64,000 nucleotides of DNA. It comes from Flavobacterium sp. Its GTDB lineage: Bacteria > Bacteroidota > Bacteroidia > Flavobacteriales > Flavobacteriaceae. Positions 50,198 through 59,373 of this stretch are shown one piece after another. Location of the stretch: positions 1 to 64,000 of the forward strand of contig JALRGT010000008.1 in NCBI GenBank assembly GCA_023259675.1, written 5' to 3'. A program made the position numbers and the translations under genes. Position 1 is the first letter of the stretch. Each line of letters starts with the position of its first letter. The notes under the pieces are model-generated. The model saw nothing but the letters and a program-made list of their open reading frames with translations, searched no databases and was not told the origin of the DNA.

Positions 50198-50902
50198 TTT
50201 AACATGACTAATGTCAGATCCACTTTCTATTTCTGTAGGTGTCTCATTTCTTCTGAAAAGACGAGCGGTAAATGGCCCTTTTAATATATTTTTTCCGTCT
50301 TTAATTTCAAGCCAGCTTCCTTCTCGCAATCCTAAAACAGGAATAGTGTTAATGGTATGAAACTCTTTGATTCTTGTTTCGCGTGTTTCACCCATGTGTT
50401 TGGATTGTAAATCGGTATCTAAATAATGTGGATTTATATTAAAGGGAATGATGCCCAATGTTTTAAAAGTAGGCGGATAAATAATAGGCATGTCATTGGT
50501 GGTCTGCATTGTTAGTCCACAAATATTGCTACCAGCACTTGTTCCCAAATAGGGAGTTCCTTTTTTTATGGTCTCGGCAAGTACATTCATAATTTGATTT
50601 TTGTACAATTGATATACCAAGACGAATGTGTTACCTCCTCCAGTAAAAATACCTTCGGCATTTTTTATAGCAGTAATTGGATCTTCAAATTCGTGAATTC
50701 CTTTTAGGGTAATTTTTATTTTGGCAAAGGCCAAAGCTGCTTTTGAAGTGTATTCGTCATGTGAAATTCCGTTTGGACGAGCATATGGAATAAATAAAAT
50801 GGTTTTGCAATCTTTGAAAAGGAGTTGTAATTCTGGAAAAAGATATTCCAGATATTCGCCTCCATGTAGGGTGGAAGTGCTTGCTATAATTAAGTTTTTC
50901 AT
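50195..50902 (-). CDS. pepE: Dipeptidase E (alpha-aspartyl dipeptidase)
   Basis: 235 residues, S51 peptidase. It cleaves dipeptides with an N-terminal Asp, in the cytoplasm. Nucleophile Ser122 in LGTSAGSNICG, His159 in FNINPHYLD, and the GIFTGGGNTF loop match the family. The catalytic Asp/Glu region (SKHMGETRETRIKEF) is present. Single gene, converging on the tRNA-Gly pair. Confidence 0.94.
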   Translation of the reverse strand: MKNLIIASTSTLHGGEYLEYLFPELQLLFKDCKTILFIPYARPNGISHDEYTSKAALAFAKIKITLKGIHEFEDPITAIKNAEGIFTGGGNTFVLVYQLYKNQIMNVLAETIKKGTPYLGTSAGSNICGLTMQTTNDMPIIYPPTFKTLGIIPFNINPHYLDTDLQSKHMGETRETRIKEFHTINTIPVLGLREGSWLEIKDGKNILKGPFTARLFRRNETPTEIESGSDISHVK

Positions 50903-51112
50903 TTTTTGTTCTTCTTTTTTCTGTTTTTAAAGGTATGAAAACCGGAATTTTAACCAGTGTTATTAACATATTTTTACCAAGACCTTAATATTAATTTGTA
51001 TGAGTGTAGAATACTTTTACGTCTATCGAAATGTGTTTTTAATACTTGATTTGAATGTGTAAATTTATGTTTTTCTTTTACTGAAGCAAATCCTATTGCA
51101 TCAGCGGACGGT

Positions 51113-51373
51113 ATGACTGGAGGGGCAGTTTCATTTGATTCAATGTTGAATCTTATTTCGGGAAGAACATCCATGCTAAAAAAAGAACTAAAAGTCGAAA
51201 AGAAAGAGCTATTTATTCGGCAAATAGAATCAATGTTTGACGAAAATCATTTTATTGAAAAGTTCAAAACACCTTCAGATTATGTTAAAGGATTTGAATG
51301 TTTTGCTGTTGAAAATGAAAAATTCACGACAGTTCTTAAAACTAAAAACAAGACATCTGTCGAATTTTTATAA
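51113..51373 (+). CDS. Hypothetical protein, possibly an N-terminally truncated remnant
   Basis: 86 residues from the ATG at 51113. The frame is open upstream to about 51050 but has no ATG there. MTGGAVSFDSMLNLISGRTS is followed by a basic/acidic helix-like stretch (KKELKVEKKELFIRQIESMF) and an FECFAVENEKF end. I recognise no domain. The reading opens in the middle of what looks like a structured protein (ASADGMTGGAVSF), so it may be the tail of a lost gene. Confidence 0.35.
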   Translation: MTGGAVSFDSMLNLISGRTSMLKKELKVEKKELFIRQIESMFDENHFIEKFKTPSDYVKGFECFAVENEKFTTVLKTKNKTSVEFL

Positions 51374-51673
51374 GGGTTGCTGGCTTATAAATATTTGAAA
51401 ATAATAGTTGACGAAACTAAATAAATGAACATGCTATTATATAATGGTTTTGATTTTTAGATTGTTAATCTATTCCTGTTTTAATTTGGTTATTTGTGTG
51501 AAAATAGTATAATGTCAATTTTATAAAAGAAGATTATGTTTTTTGTTTATTCTGCAGTAAATCTCGTAACTTTACAGATAAAGCTCAAATAATTAGACTT
51601 CATCTAATCTATAAGTCATTTTGCTATTTCTAATTGTTATACCCAACTAAAGAATTATCTTAAAATCATACAA
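51374..51673. other. Gene-free AT-rich spacer
   Basis: 300 bases between the hypothetical protein and the carboxypeptidase-regulatory-like gene. I see no hairpin with a T tail, no tRNA and no clear TAnnTTTG box. Confidence 0.5.
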
Positions 51674-52423
51674 ATGAAAACTAAAATTAAAATATTTTTT
51701 TTCTTGTTGTTTTGCCAATGCTGTTTTTCTCAAGTTGATACCAGAAAAACAATTAAAGGCCAGGTAAGGAATGATTTGATACCAGTTGAAAATGTTATTG
51801 TATTTAATGCCAACTCAAAAGTAGGTGTGGTAGTAAATCAATATGGTAATTTTGAAATTAGTGCTCAAGTAAAAGATACATTGGTTTTTTCTAGTTTAGC
51901 CTTCAAATCAAAAAAAATTATACTTACCGAAACGGAATTCATTATTCCTCTGTTAATCGTAAATCTTGAAGTATTCACAAATGAGCTGGCCGAAGTTATT
52001 GTTTTGTCACAAAAAGAACTCAACCCAGTTTTTGGCAATACGCAAGCAATAGTTGATAGGCAATATTTTGATGATGAAAAATCCTCTCCTAAAAATAGAA
52101 CAATGTTACCGGATGGGACTATAGAAAACGGAATTGATTTTGTTCGTGTTTATAAAGACATCATTAAGGCTCTAAGAAAGAATAATCCGGGTAAAACAGA
52201 TTTTTATGAGGATACTAGTTTCTCTGAACTTGTCGTGAAGAGAGTCAATTATTCTTTTTTTGCCAATACATTGAAATTAGATGATAATGAAATTAAACTC
52301 TTTTTGGTTTTTTGTGAAAATGATCCCAAATCAAGGACTTTGATGAATCCAAAAGACGAATTTCAGTTGATTGATTTTTTAATCGCCAAAAATAAAGAGT
52401 ACAAAAAAATCACAGCTTTTTGA
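51674..52423 (+). CDS. Secreted protein with CarboxypepD_reg-like domain
   Basis: 249 residues with a signal peptide (MKTKIKIFFFLLFCQCCFS). Residues about 25-100 are a carboxypeptidase D regulatory-like beta-sandwich (IKGQVRNDLIPVENVIVFNA, GNFEISAQVKDTLVFSSLA, KKIILTE), as at the start of SusC-type transporters. The remaining 150 residues are not recognised and carry no TonB-dependent barrel, so it is a short stand-alone member. Function unknown; probably periplasmic or outer-membrane-associated. Confidence 0.72.
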   Translation: MKTKIKIFFFLLFCQCCFSQVDTRKTIKGQVRNDLIPVENVIVFNANSKVGVVVNQYGNFEISAQVKDTLVFSSLAFKSKKIILTETEFIIPLLIVNLEVFTNELAEVIVLSQKELNPVFGNTQAIVDRQYFDDEKSSPKNRTMLPDGTIENGIDFVRVYKDIIKALRKNNPGKTDFYEDTSFSELVVKRVNYSFFANTLKLDDNEIKLFLVFCENDPKSRTLMNPKDEFQLIDFLIAKNKEYKKITAF

Positions 52424-52550
52424 GTATAAATAATTCTTTTAGCCTTAAAATTAAATCTATTTCATATTCAATTTTAAGAAGTTTATGAAAAAATTAAAAT
52501 AGACAGATTCAAAAAGTAATATATTTGCACTATTAAAAAATTAGAGAATT

Positions 52551-52877
52551 ATGTTTGGTATTGGAGGAGGCGAATTAATATTCATTTTGTTTATCGTATT
52601 AATGCTTTTTGGTTCTGACAAAGTACCTGAAATGGCAAGGACAATGGGAAGAGCTATGGCACAATTAAAAAATGCCACTAACGATATAAAGAGTGAAATT
52701 CAAAAAGGGGTAGAAGCTAATGGGCTTGATACTAAATCTCTGACCGATATAACAGGAAACTTAACTTCTGAAATTAATAAAACGACACAAGAACTTTTGG
52801 GCGATACGGTTAATCAAGCCAATAAAGTAAAAGAAGATATCGAAGATATTGCAGGCCCGGTAAAACGTCAATTATAA
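52551..52877 (+). CDS. tatA: Sec-independent protein translocase subunit TatA/TatB
   Basis: 108 residues. One N-terminal membrane helix (GELIFILFIVLMLFGSDKVPE) with the conserved FGxxKxPE hinge, then an amphipathic helix (MARTMGRAMAQLKNATNDIKS) and a flexible tail. It forms the protein-conducting ring of the twin-arginine pathway. Whether it acts as TatA or TatB cannot be told; no tatC is in the window. A TATATTTG -7 box at 52520-52527 precedes it. Its stop overlaps the next start (TAATG). Confidence 0.88.
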   Translation: MFGIGGGELIFILFIVLMLFGSDKVPEMARTMGRAMAQLKNATNDIKSEIQKGVEANGLDTKSLTDITGNLTSEINKTTQELLGDTVNQANKVKEDIEDIAGPVKRQL

Positions 52878-53434
52878 TGATAGATAAAATTCTATCTTAT
52901 GATACACGATTGTTTCTTTTTTTGAATGGACTTGGTTCCGAAACTTACGATGGTTTATGGTTATTTATTACCAAACAAACCCATTGGATTCCTTTGTTTT
53001 TAGTTCTATTATATCTTATTTTTAAAAAATTAGGTGTAAAGCAGACAATGTATTTACTCTTGTTTGTAGCTGTTTTAATAGCTTTTACCGATCAAGCAAC
53101 CAACTTGTTTAAAAATGGATTCCAAAGATTACGACCTTGTAGTAATCCGGAAATAAATACCATTATGAGAGTTGTAAAATCCAGTAGTTCCTACAGTTTT
53201 TTCTCGGGTCATGCTTCCAATAGCATGGCAGTAAGTACTTTTTTATTTTTGATTCTTAGAAGGTATTATAAGTATGTTTGTTTTCTTTTTTTGTGGCCTT
53301 TAATATTTGCTTATAGCAGAATATATTTAGGGTTGCATTATCCTTTGGATATTTTAACGGGATATGTTTTTGGAGTATTTTCAGGGTTTATGATGTATAA
53401 GATTTATCTAATTATCCAAAAGAAATACTTTTAA
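52877..53434 (+). CDS. PAP2-family membrane phosphatase
   Basis: 185 residues, five to six membrane helices. All three phosphatase motifs are present: KNGFQRLRP (KxxxxxxRP), SFFSGHAS (SGH with catalytic His) and SRIYLGLHYPLDI (SRxxxxxHxxxD with His and Asp). Members hydrolyse lipid phosphates such as undecaprenyl diphosphate, phosphatidic acid or lipid A 1-phosphate; which one is not decidable. Coupled to tatA by a TAATG overlap. It converges on an O-methyltransferase gene after 22 nt, with no clear hairpin. Confidence 0.9.
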   Translation: MIDKILSYDTRLFLFLNGLGSETYDGLWLFITKQTHWIPLFLVLLYLIFKKLGVKQTMYLLLFVAVLIAFTDQATNLFKNGFQRLRPCSNPEINTIMRVVKSSSSYSFFSGHASNSMAVSTFLFLILRRYYKYVCFLFLWPLIFAYSRIYLGLHYPLDILTGYVFGVFSGFMMYKIYLIIQKKYF

Positions 53435-53456
53435 AGAATTAATTAATATTATTGTT

Positions 53457-54098
53457 TTAAAGTATACGACTTACTGTTAGACCATCTCGGATAGGCAATA
53501 AGACTGTTTCAACCCTAGGATCTTCTTTTAGCAATTTATTGTAGTCGAGAAGTATTTTGGTACTTATGTCTTTGGGATGTAAAGGTTCTAAAACTTTTCC
53601 GCTCCATAATACATTGTCAGACAATATAATGCCTCCCTTGTTCATTTTTGGAACTATCAATTCAAAATAGTTTATATAATTTTCTTTATCGGCATCTATG
53701 AAAACCAAATCGAATTTAATATCGATAGTTGGGATAATTGTAGTGGCTTCTCCAAGATGTTGAATGATTTGTTTTCCCCAAGGAGATTTATCGAAATGTT
53801 TGCGTTGGAAATCAACTAATTCTTCTTTAATGTCAATGGTGTGAAGTGTGCCTTTTTCTTGTATCCCTTCGCACAAACATAAAGCAGAATATCCCGTATA
53901 GGTTCCGATTTCAAGTATATGTAGAGGGCGAATTAATTTTGACAACATACTTAAAACCCGTCCTTGAAAATGTCCGCTGAGCATTCTTGGAAGGAGGATT
54001 TTTTGATAAGTTTCTTTATTTAAGGCTGCTAATAATTCAGGCTCTTTTTCAGAATGTTGTTCAATATAATCTTCGAGTTCTTGGGAAATGAAATGCAT
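53457..54098 (-). CDS. Class I SAM-dependent O-methyltransferase (Methyltransf_3 type)
   Basis: 213 residues from the ATG at 54098 (MHFISQELEDYIEQHSE); the frame extends 13 codons further up without similarity. SAM site LHILEIGTYTGYSALCL, the acidic loop GTLHTIDIKEEL, FDLVFIDADKENYI with the metal-binding Asp, GGIILSDNVLWSG, and the C-terminal IRDGLTVSRIL. These are the signatures of the catechol/caffeoyl-CoA O-methyltransferase family. Substrate unknown. Confidence 0.9.
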   Translation of the reverse strand: MHFISQELEDYIEQHSEKEPELLAALNKETYQKILLPRMLSGHFQGRVLSMLSKLIRPLHILEIGTYTGYSALCLCEGIQEKGTLHTIDIKEELVDFQRKHFDKSPWGKQIIQHLGEATTIIPTIDIKFDLVFIDADKENYINYFELIVPKMNKGGIILSDNVLWSGKVLEPLHPKDISTKILLDYNKLLKEDPRVETVLLPIRDGLTVSRIL

Positions 54099-54214
54099 TT
54101 TGCTAATTTTTTCAATTGATGCAAAGTTACAAATCAAAAAATGGTAATAAAAGAAGTTTTAAAGTAAATTTATTTTAGGATTTACAATTTCAATATTACC
54201 TTTATTATTAAAAG

Positions 54215-54766
54215 TTAGTTGCTATATAAACTAAAATCAATAACAATTTGATCTCTTACTTTTACTAATCCAGCCATTTTTACTGGGGGAGCAAGATCAA
54301 TATCTGAGAAATTCAAATTGATGGTTCCATGAATTTTATCATCTGTTTTGTATAAAATGAAGTCTTTGTATTTTAGTGTTTTATCTGTTATAAGAAATGT
54401 TAAGTTGCATTTGTAATTCGTATTGCAAGCTTTAATATCAGTAATGGTAACATAACTATTGGGGAATTCTTTGCATTTTACAGTGCTTTTTAAATCCTTG
54501 GTCATTAGTTTATTTCCACAATCAAAGTTATGCATGGGAATATTGGCATTGAACCCATTTCTTTTGTTTAAATTTAAAACAATGGTGTCTTTTTTATAAA
54601 AAGTATTGCTACAGTTGTATTTCCCTACTGTAGAACTTCCACTGATTTTTATTTCAACTCTATTGATAACTAAAAGTGCATTATTGATTACAAAAGTGGG
54701 TTTAGCACTTCCCATTAAAAAGAAAAGTGCTAAACCCATTAATCCTATTGTAATTCTATTTTTCAT
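54215..54766 (-). CDS. Secreted YceI-like protein, divergent
   Basis: 183 residues with a signal peptide (MKNRITIGLMGLALFFLMGSA). It has a YceI-like beta pattern: VEIKISGSSTVGKYNCS, ANIPMHNFDCGNKLMTKDLK in the place of the YceI M-DNHLK region, ITDIKACNTNYKCN, and IHGTINLNFSDIDLAPP. Several Cys (in GKYNC, NFDCG, VKCKEF and KACNTNYKC) are unusual for the family and may form disulfides. It is the third gene of a YceI-OMP-YceI cluster, 100 nt past the outer-membrane protein gene. Confidence 0.65.
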   Translation of the reverse strand: MKNRITIGLMGLALFFLMGSAKPTFVINNALLVINRVEIKISGSSTVGKYNCSNTFYKKDTIVLNLNKRNGFNANIPMHNFDCGNKLMTKDLKSTVKCKEFPNSYVTITDIKACNTNYKCNLTFLITDKTLKYKDFILYKTDDKIHGTINLNFSDIDLAPPVKMAGLVKVRDQIVIDFSLYSN

Positions 54767-54866
54767 ATATGCAAAAGTTATATTTTAGCGGTCATATATG
54801 TTATCGCCTTTTAATTTATTAGTGTTTGTTTGCAACAAACTTGTTGTTAATGGCGATTTCATTTTA

Positions 54867-56255
54867 TTAGAATGTAATTACAGCTTCGAACATCAAACCT
54901 TTAAAATTACCACCATATAAGTCATTTGGATTGCCTTTGCTGTCTAATACAGAGTAGTCATTGTAATTTTGGTTTATATAAGCTAGTTTAGTTAGAATGT
55001 TTTTTGTCATAAACCAACCTGCACTTGCTTCTAATCTGTTAATATTTATTTCTTTAGCGTCTGTAGTTGCTAATTTTCCTGATACTACATTGTATCTAGC
55101 TCCCAAGTAAAAACTTTCGTTGGCTCCAAATCTATATACAACGTCTCCAGAGTATTGATTTATGGTACGTTTTTCGTCCATTCCTTTTTTATTTCCTCCA
55201 GAAGCAACTTCAAGAGTACCAAAGAATTCAAGACCTTTAAATTTCACAAAAGGGTTAAACATGAATGAAGTAGCCCAGTTACCAAATCCAGGATTGAATC
55301 TACCGGTAGTATGGTTTCCTTGTAAATCAGCAGTTTGGTTATTTGTTACTGCCCCAGATACTCCTGTGTATGCTGCATGAGTCATGACGCCATAATAACG
55401 GCTACCAGCTCTGTCAGAAGAATATAAGTTACCACTTGTATTGGCACAGTGATATAATGATCCTGTTAAACGGACTCTTAAATCGTCGTTGAGTTGTTTG
55501 TCAAAACCTAATTTAGCTAAAATAGAAGGACTCACAACAGTGTTTTGATCTGGTAAAGCAGTAGTAGTGGTTCCAGGAATAAATTCTGCAACATTTTGAT
55601 TTAGTTTAGAGTTAGTAACTCCTACCATACTTACGAATCCATTTCTATTGTAGTATACTTCAATACCCGGTTCGGTTGTAAATGAATCCATGATATTACT
55701 TTCAATAAAAGGATTTACAAGTGTACTACCGTTATCTGATCTTCTAAAGTGTGCATCACCATAGTTGTTTTCCATTTGCCCTATTTTGAAAGTAGCATAT
55801 TTCATGAAATCAGCTAAGAAGTCTTTTTTGATGAAGTCTAATTTATCAATTTGTAAATATCCACCTTTTACCCATGTTTCATTGTGGTGTCTGGCAGCAA
55901 GATATAATTCTAAATTCACACGTACACCGTCATATAGCTGAGCTCCAATGGTCATGTTTGCTGTGGGTAAGTTCAAATTATTTGATAAATTATTTAATCG
56001 ATATCCATTAACTGTTGATGGAATAGTGGTGCTATTATGATCATTGAATGAATTGATAGCTTGAAATTGTAAGGCGAAAGCAGCTCCTAAGTCAATACTG
56101 ATGCCTTTAAATTCTACACTGTCTTTTTTAACGTCAAATTGATTTATTCCAGTTTGATCACGTGGAATCAGATTTTGTATTTGTCCAAAACTATTTTGTG
56201 CAGTTACTGCCGTTAAGCTTAGTAAGGCAGCAGCTAAAAGATAAATTCTTTTCAT
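54867..56255 (-). CDS. Outer-membrane beta-barrel protein
   Basis: 462 residues with a signal peptide (MKRIYLLAAALLSLTAVTA). The rest is a run of amphipathic strands with aromatic ends (RVNLELYLAARHHNETWVKG, ATFKIGQMENNYGDAHFRRS, RVRLTGSLYHCANTSGNLY, SFMFNPFVKFKGLEFFGTLE, SFYLGARYNVVSG, GLMFEAVITF). It is a porin-like channel of unknown substrate. It starts 7 nt after the upstream YceI gene, so it is in the same operon. The pairing with two YceI proteins suggests a lipid or isoprenoid cargo, which is speculation. Confidence 0.78.
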   Translation of the reverse strand: MKRIYLLAAALLSLTAVTAQNSFGQIQNLIPRDQTGINQFDVKKDSVEFKGISIDLGAAFALQFQAINSFNDHNSTTIPSTVNGYRLNNLSNNLNLPTANMTIGAQLYDGVRVNLELYLAARHHNETWVKGGYLQIDKLDFIKKDFLADFMKYATFKIGQMENNYGDAHFRRSDNGSTLVNPFIESNIMDSFTTEPGIEVYYNRNGFVSMVGVTNSKLNQNVAEFIPGTTTTALPDQNTVVSPSILAKLGFDKQLNDDLRVRLTGSLYHCANTSGNLYSSDRAGSRYYGVMTHAAYTGVSGAVTNNQTADLQGNHTTGRFNPGFGNWATSFMFNPFVKFKGLEFFGTLEVASGGNKKGMDEKRTINQYSGDVVYRFGANESFYLGARYNVVSGKLATTDAKEININRLEASAGWFMTKNILTKLAYINQNYNDYSVLDSKGNPNDLYGGNFKGLMFEAVITF

Positions 56256-56262
56256 GATTGAT

Positions 56263-56829
56263 TTAATTAAAGTTAATATTGAATTTTAGTGTAAGTTCAT
56301 TTCCTGTTTTTATTGTTCCAAATAGTGCCGTTGGTGCTTTCATTCCAAATTCATCAAATGTGATTTTGTTTGAACCTTGAAGAGAAATGGTTCCATTGGT
56401 AACGATTGTTTTTACTTGAGTTTTTAATTCTTTGCTAACTCCTGCAATCGTATAGGTTCCAGTTAAGTTCCAAGTTGACTCGTTTACTTTTTCTGCTGTT
56501 TTTAAAACATATTTAATCGTTTTGAATTTTTTAGTTTTCAATGTTTCATAAGCAATCTTGTCCATGGTACTTTTACCACTTTTAATACTTTCCGATAAAA
56601 GGTTTATTGCAATGGCGTTTATTTCTAAAAGTTTTGAATCGGCAACACTAAAGTTTGCATTTCCTGTTCCGCCACTTGATTTCATTTCCCAATCATGTAA
56701 TGTTGAAGTTCCGAATACTGAAAAATTTTGTTTAGTGTTTAGCTCATAATTTTTCTGAGCATTTGAAGACAATATTATTCCGAAGAGCGCTATTGCTAAA
56801 AAAAATGATTTATTTGCTGTTGATTTCAT
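56263..56829 (-). CDS. Secreted YceI-family lipocalin-like protein
   Basis: 188 residues from the ATG at 56829 (MKSTANKSFFLAIALFGI); the frame extends 13 codons further up without support. A signal peptide ends near SSNAQ. The YceI fold is recognisable in FSVFGTSTLHDWEMKSSG, ESIKSGKSTMDKIAYETLKT, IKYVLKTAEKV, GTYTIAGVSKEL and LTLKFNINFN. It is periplasmic and probably binds a hydrophobic ligand. It is the first gene of the cluster with the outer-membrane protein, controlled from the promoter/operator at 56916-56958. Confidence 0.83.
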   Translation of the reverse strand: MKSTANKSFFLAIALFGIILSSNAQKNYELNTKQNFSVFGTSTLHDWEMKSSGGTGNANFSVADSKLLEINAIAINLLSESIKSGKSTMDKIAYETLKTKKFKTIKYVLKTAEKVNESTWNLTGTYTIAGVSKELKTQVKTIVTNGTISLQGSNKITFDEFGMKAPTALFGTIKTGNELTLKFNINFN

Positions 56830-56915
56830 TATACTAGATGTTAAGTTTAATTTAATTCTGGTTTGCAATCCATTTTTTATTTCTTAATACTTTAAATGCT
56901 GTATTAATTATGAGA

Positions 56916-56958
56916 CAAATTTATGTCGAAGAAGGACGGAAATATATGATAAATATCA
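56916..56958 (-). promoter_or_regulatory. Promoter with FNR/CRP-like operator upstream of the YceI-OMP operon
   Basis: On the minus strand the core TGATAAATATCA (56958-56947; TGAT-N4-ATCA type) is followed by TAAATTTG (56923-56916), with 23 nt between. No -33 TTG is present. With a start near 56910 the palindrome centre is at about -42. This fits class II activation by a CRP/FNR-family protein and a leader of about 80 nt. It differs in sequence from the CTTAACCTAGATTAAG operator but not in geometry. Confidence 0.5.
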
Positions 56959-57135
56959 GTTGTTAAATTTTTATTAATAAACAGTGGAACTACATCGATT
57001 TCATTGATGGAAATAAAATAAAAAAAATGTTTCTAGTAGTCTAAGTCATACGAAAGGAAAGTTGTTTGTGTGTGTAATATTGAATTTGTTTTTTGGGAAT
57101 TAATAAAAACAACAAAAAGTCATTAAATTTGCAGC

Positions 57136-58179
57136 ATGCAAAACGAAAAAAAAGACATAAGAGCCCTAACTAAAGAACAGTTACGTGATTTTTTTGTTTC
57201 CAATGGTGATAAAGCTTTCAGAGGAAATCAGGTTTATGAATGGTTGTGGAGTAAAGGAGCGCATAGTTTTGAAGACATGACTAATGTTGCCAAGGGTACC
57301 CGTGCCATGCTTGAAAGTCATTTTGTGATCAATCATATTAAGGTAGATACGATGCAACGAAGTGAAGATGGAACAGTGAAAAATGCGGTTCGATTGCATG
57401 ATGGCCTTGTGGTGGAGTCTGTTTTGATTCCTACTGCAACCAGAACTACAGCTTGCGTCTCCAGTCAAGTGGGGTGTAGCTTGGATTGTAATTTTTGTGC
57501 TACGGCAAGATTAAAAAGAATGCGTAATCTGGAACCTGCAGAAATTTATGATCAAGTAATTGCCATAGACAAAGAGAGTCGTTTATATTATAATCATCCG
57601 TTATCAAATATTGTTTTTATGGGAATGGGAGAGCCACTCATGAATTATAACAATGTGTTGAAAGCGATTGAAATGATAACTTCGTCAGAAGGATTAGGTA
57701 TGTCTCCTAAACGAATTATGGTTTCGACTTCAGGTGTTCCTAAAATGATTAAAAAATTGGCTGATGATGAGGTAAAATTTAAATTAGCGGTTTCCTTACA
57801 CTCTGCAATTGATGAAATTCGTTCCCGAATCATGCCTTTTAGTGAAAATTTTCCGTTGGCTGATTTACGAGAAGCCTTAGAATATTGGTACCGAAAAACG
57901 AAAAGTAAGATCTCCTATGAATATGTGGTATGGAAAGGTATTAACGATGACAAGAAATCTATTGATGCTTTAGTGAAATTTTGTAAATATGTTCCTTGTA
58001 AAGTGAATCTGATTGAATATAATCCTATTGATGATGGCGAATTTCAACAAGCTTCAGAAGAATCAATCAATTCTTATATAAAAGCACTTGAATCATCAGG
58101 AATCGTTGTAAAAGTTAGAAGGAGTAGAGGTAAAGATATAGATGCTGCTTGTGGCCAATTGGCAAATAAAGAAGCGTAA
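57136..58179 (+). CDS. rlmN: Dual-specificity 23S rRNA A2503 / tRNA A37 C2-methyltransferase
   Basis: 347 residues, radical SAM enzyme. The Fe-S cysteines Cys114, Cys118 and Cys121 lie in VGCSLDCNFCATARL (CxxxCxxC). The methyl-carrying C-terminal cysteine is Cys339 in IDAACGQLANK. SNIVFMGMGEPLMNYN and MVSTSGVPKMI complete the core. A TAAATTTG box at 57124-57131 ends only 5 nt before the ATG, so the transcript would begin at or near the start codon (leaderless candidate). A strong terminator follows. Confidence 0.96.
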   Translation: MQNEKKDIRALTKEQLRDFFVSNGDKAFRGNQVYEWLWSKGAHSFEDMTNVAKGTRAMLESHFVINHIKVDTMQRSEDGTVKNAVRLHDGLVVESVLIPTATRTTACVSSQVGCSLDCNFCATARLKRMRNLEPAEIYDQVIAIDKESRLYYNHPLSNIVFMGMGEPLMNYNNVLKAIEMITSSEGLGMSPKRIMVSTSGVPKMIKKLADDEVKFKLAVSLHSAIDEIRSRIMPFSENFPLADLREALEYWYRKTKSKISYEYVVWKGINDDKKSIDALVKFCKYVPCKVNLIEYNPIDDGEFQQASEESINSYIKALESSGIVVKVRRSRGKDIDAACGQLANKEA

Positions 58180-58209
58180 AAAAGGAGTTCAAATTTGAAC
58201 TCCTTTTTT
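58180..58209 (+). terminator. Terminator of rlmN
   Basis: Perfect 28-bp palindrome at 58180-58207 (arm AAAAGGAGTTCAAA) followed by Ts, directly after the rlmN stop codon. Confidence 0.92.
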
Positions 58210-58236
58210 GTTTTATATAATAATACACTTAAAAAA

Positions 58237-59121
58237 TTATTTTCCTAAAGTAATTTCAATTGGTTCGCCTCCATCAATAGATAGTGTCGCTAAATTATCG
58301 CAAGCACCAGATCCGTAATTGATGGTGGCAGAATGTGGATTTTTTGTAAGTTTTAAAACACCAGAAACTGGGAATGGCATTGGAGTATCCAATAAGCTAC
58401 AGGCAGTTTTGTGAATTAATGGTGTTTCAGATTCTATCAAAGAAGAAAATACGGTTCCGTTAGGGTGTGTGGTTGTGAAAGTACCATAGGTTTTGAATAC
58501 GTTATCAGAAAGAATTGCTCGGGTATCAAATCCTTCAATCATTTCTCTTATTCTGTTTCCGTTTCTTGTGTAGGTTCCTTTACTAGTGGTTAACTTCATT
58601 TCTGTCATTGTAAATGTCGTTTTTGGATGTAGGTCTACATCAATTGTACCCACCATTTCTCGTGTCCAAGTTGCAGTTCCGTCTATATTGTTGTCATTGA
58701 TGTAAAAATTAGAATAGGTGATGGTCATGGTTTTTGGAAATGTAGTTCCTCTTGTTCGAGTTAAAATAATTTTACCTTTTAAATAATGACCTCTAAATTT
58801 ACAGGGAGTGGTTTCGGTGCCAAAAATAATTGTCCATACTCTAACTAATTCAGTAGAACCTAAATCACTAAAAGTGACACAGTCCGGTAAAATTGAATTG
58901 TAAGGTAGGATATTTGTTTTTCCTGTAATAGAGCCCTCTGTCGCTTCATATTGGTCTTCGGCAATCGCTAAAACATCATCAAACGCATCATCGACTTGTT
59001 GATTTGCTGCAATGTCATCAGTTGTAACATTGGCGGCTGTTTTCGGATCGGGATCATTAGTGCAACTTGTGTAGGTCAAGAAGCTCATCATTACGCTGAA
59101 AAATAAAGTTTTTGTTTTCAT
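58237..59121 (-). CDS. Lipoprotein of unknown function
   Basis: 294 residues. The lipoprotein signal MKTKTLFFSVMMSFLTYTSC has Cys20 at the lipobox, followed by TNDPDP. The mature region has beta-rich segments (ILPDCVTFSDLGSTELVRVW, GHYLKGKIILTRTRG, MTITYSNFYINDNNIDGTAT, FTMTEMKLTTSKGTYTRNG, SVLKL-like SGVLKLTK, ATINYGSGACDNLATLSID). Several Cys are conserved-looking. I know no family. Single gene, minus strand, converging on rlmN. Confidence 0.72.
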   Translation of the reverse strand: MKTKTLFFSVMMSFLTYTSCTNDPDPKTAANVTTDDIAANQQVDDAFDDVLAIAEDQYEATEGSITGKTNILPYNSILPDCVTFSDLGSTELVRVWTIIFGTETTPCKFRGHYLKGKIILTRTRGTTFPKTMTITYSNFYINDNNIDGTATWTREMVGTIDVDLHPKTTFTMTEMKLTTSKGTYTRNGNRIREMIEGFDTRAILSDNVFKTYGTFTTTHPNGTVFSSLIESETPLIHKTACSLLDTPMPFPVSGVLKLTKNPHSATINYGSGACDNLATLSIDGGEPIEITLGK

Positions 59122-59373
59122 GGTTTAATAGGTTTTAAGGTCTTTCATTTGATATTGAAATTAATTAAAGGTTTGATTGGGGTACAATTATCACATAAAA
59201 CTAATGAAATAATGGTAATGTCGTATGGAAAGTCGACGAACTACTTGTTTTTATTTTAAATTTTCAGAAAGAAAATGGTGTTTTAATTTAAATTACAATA
59301 ATTTTTCAAAATAAGATTACTTCTTGGTAAACCAGGCGATTTTTTTATTAAAAATAGTATATTTGGAACCTAA

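Noticed and set aside
51050..51112. Upstream extension of the hypothetical protein at 51113
   Set aside because: Frame is open but has no ATG and no clear start; left out of the gene coordinates.
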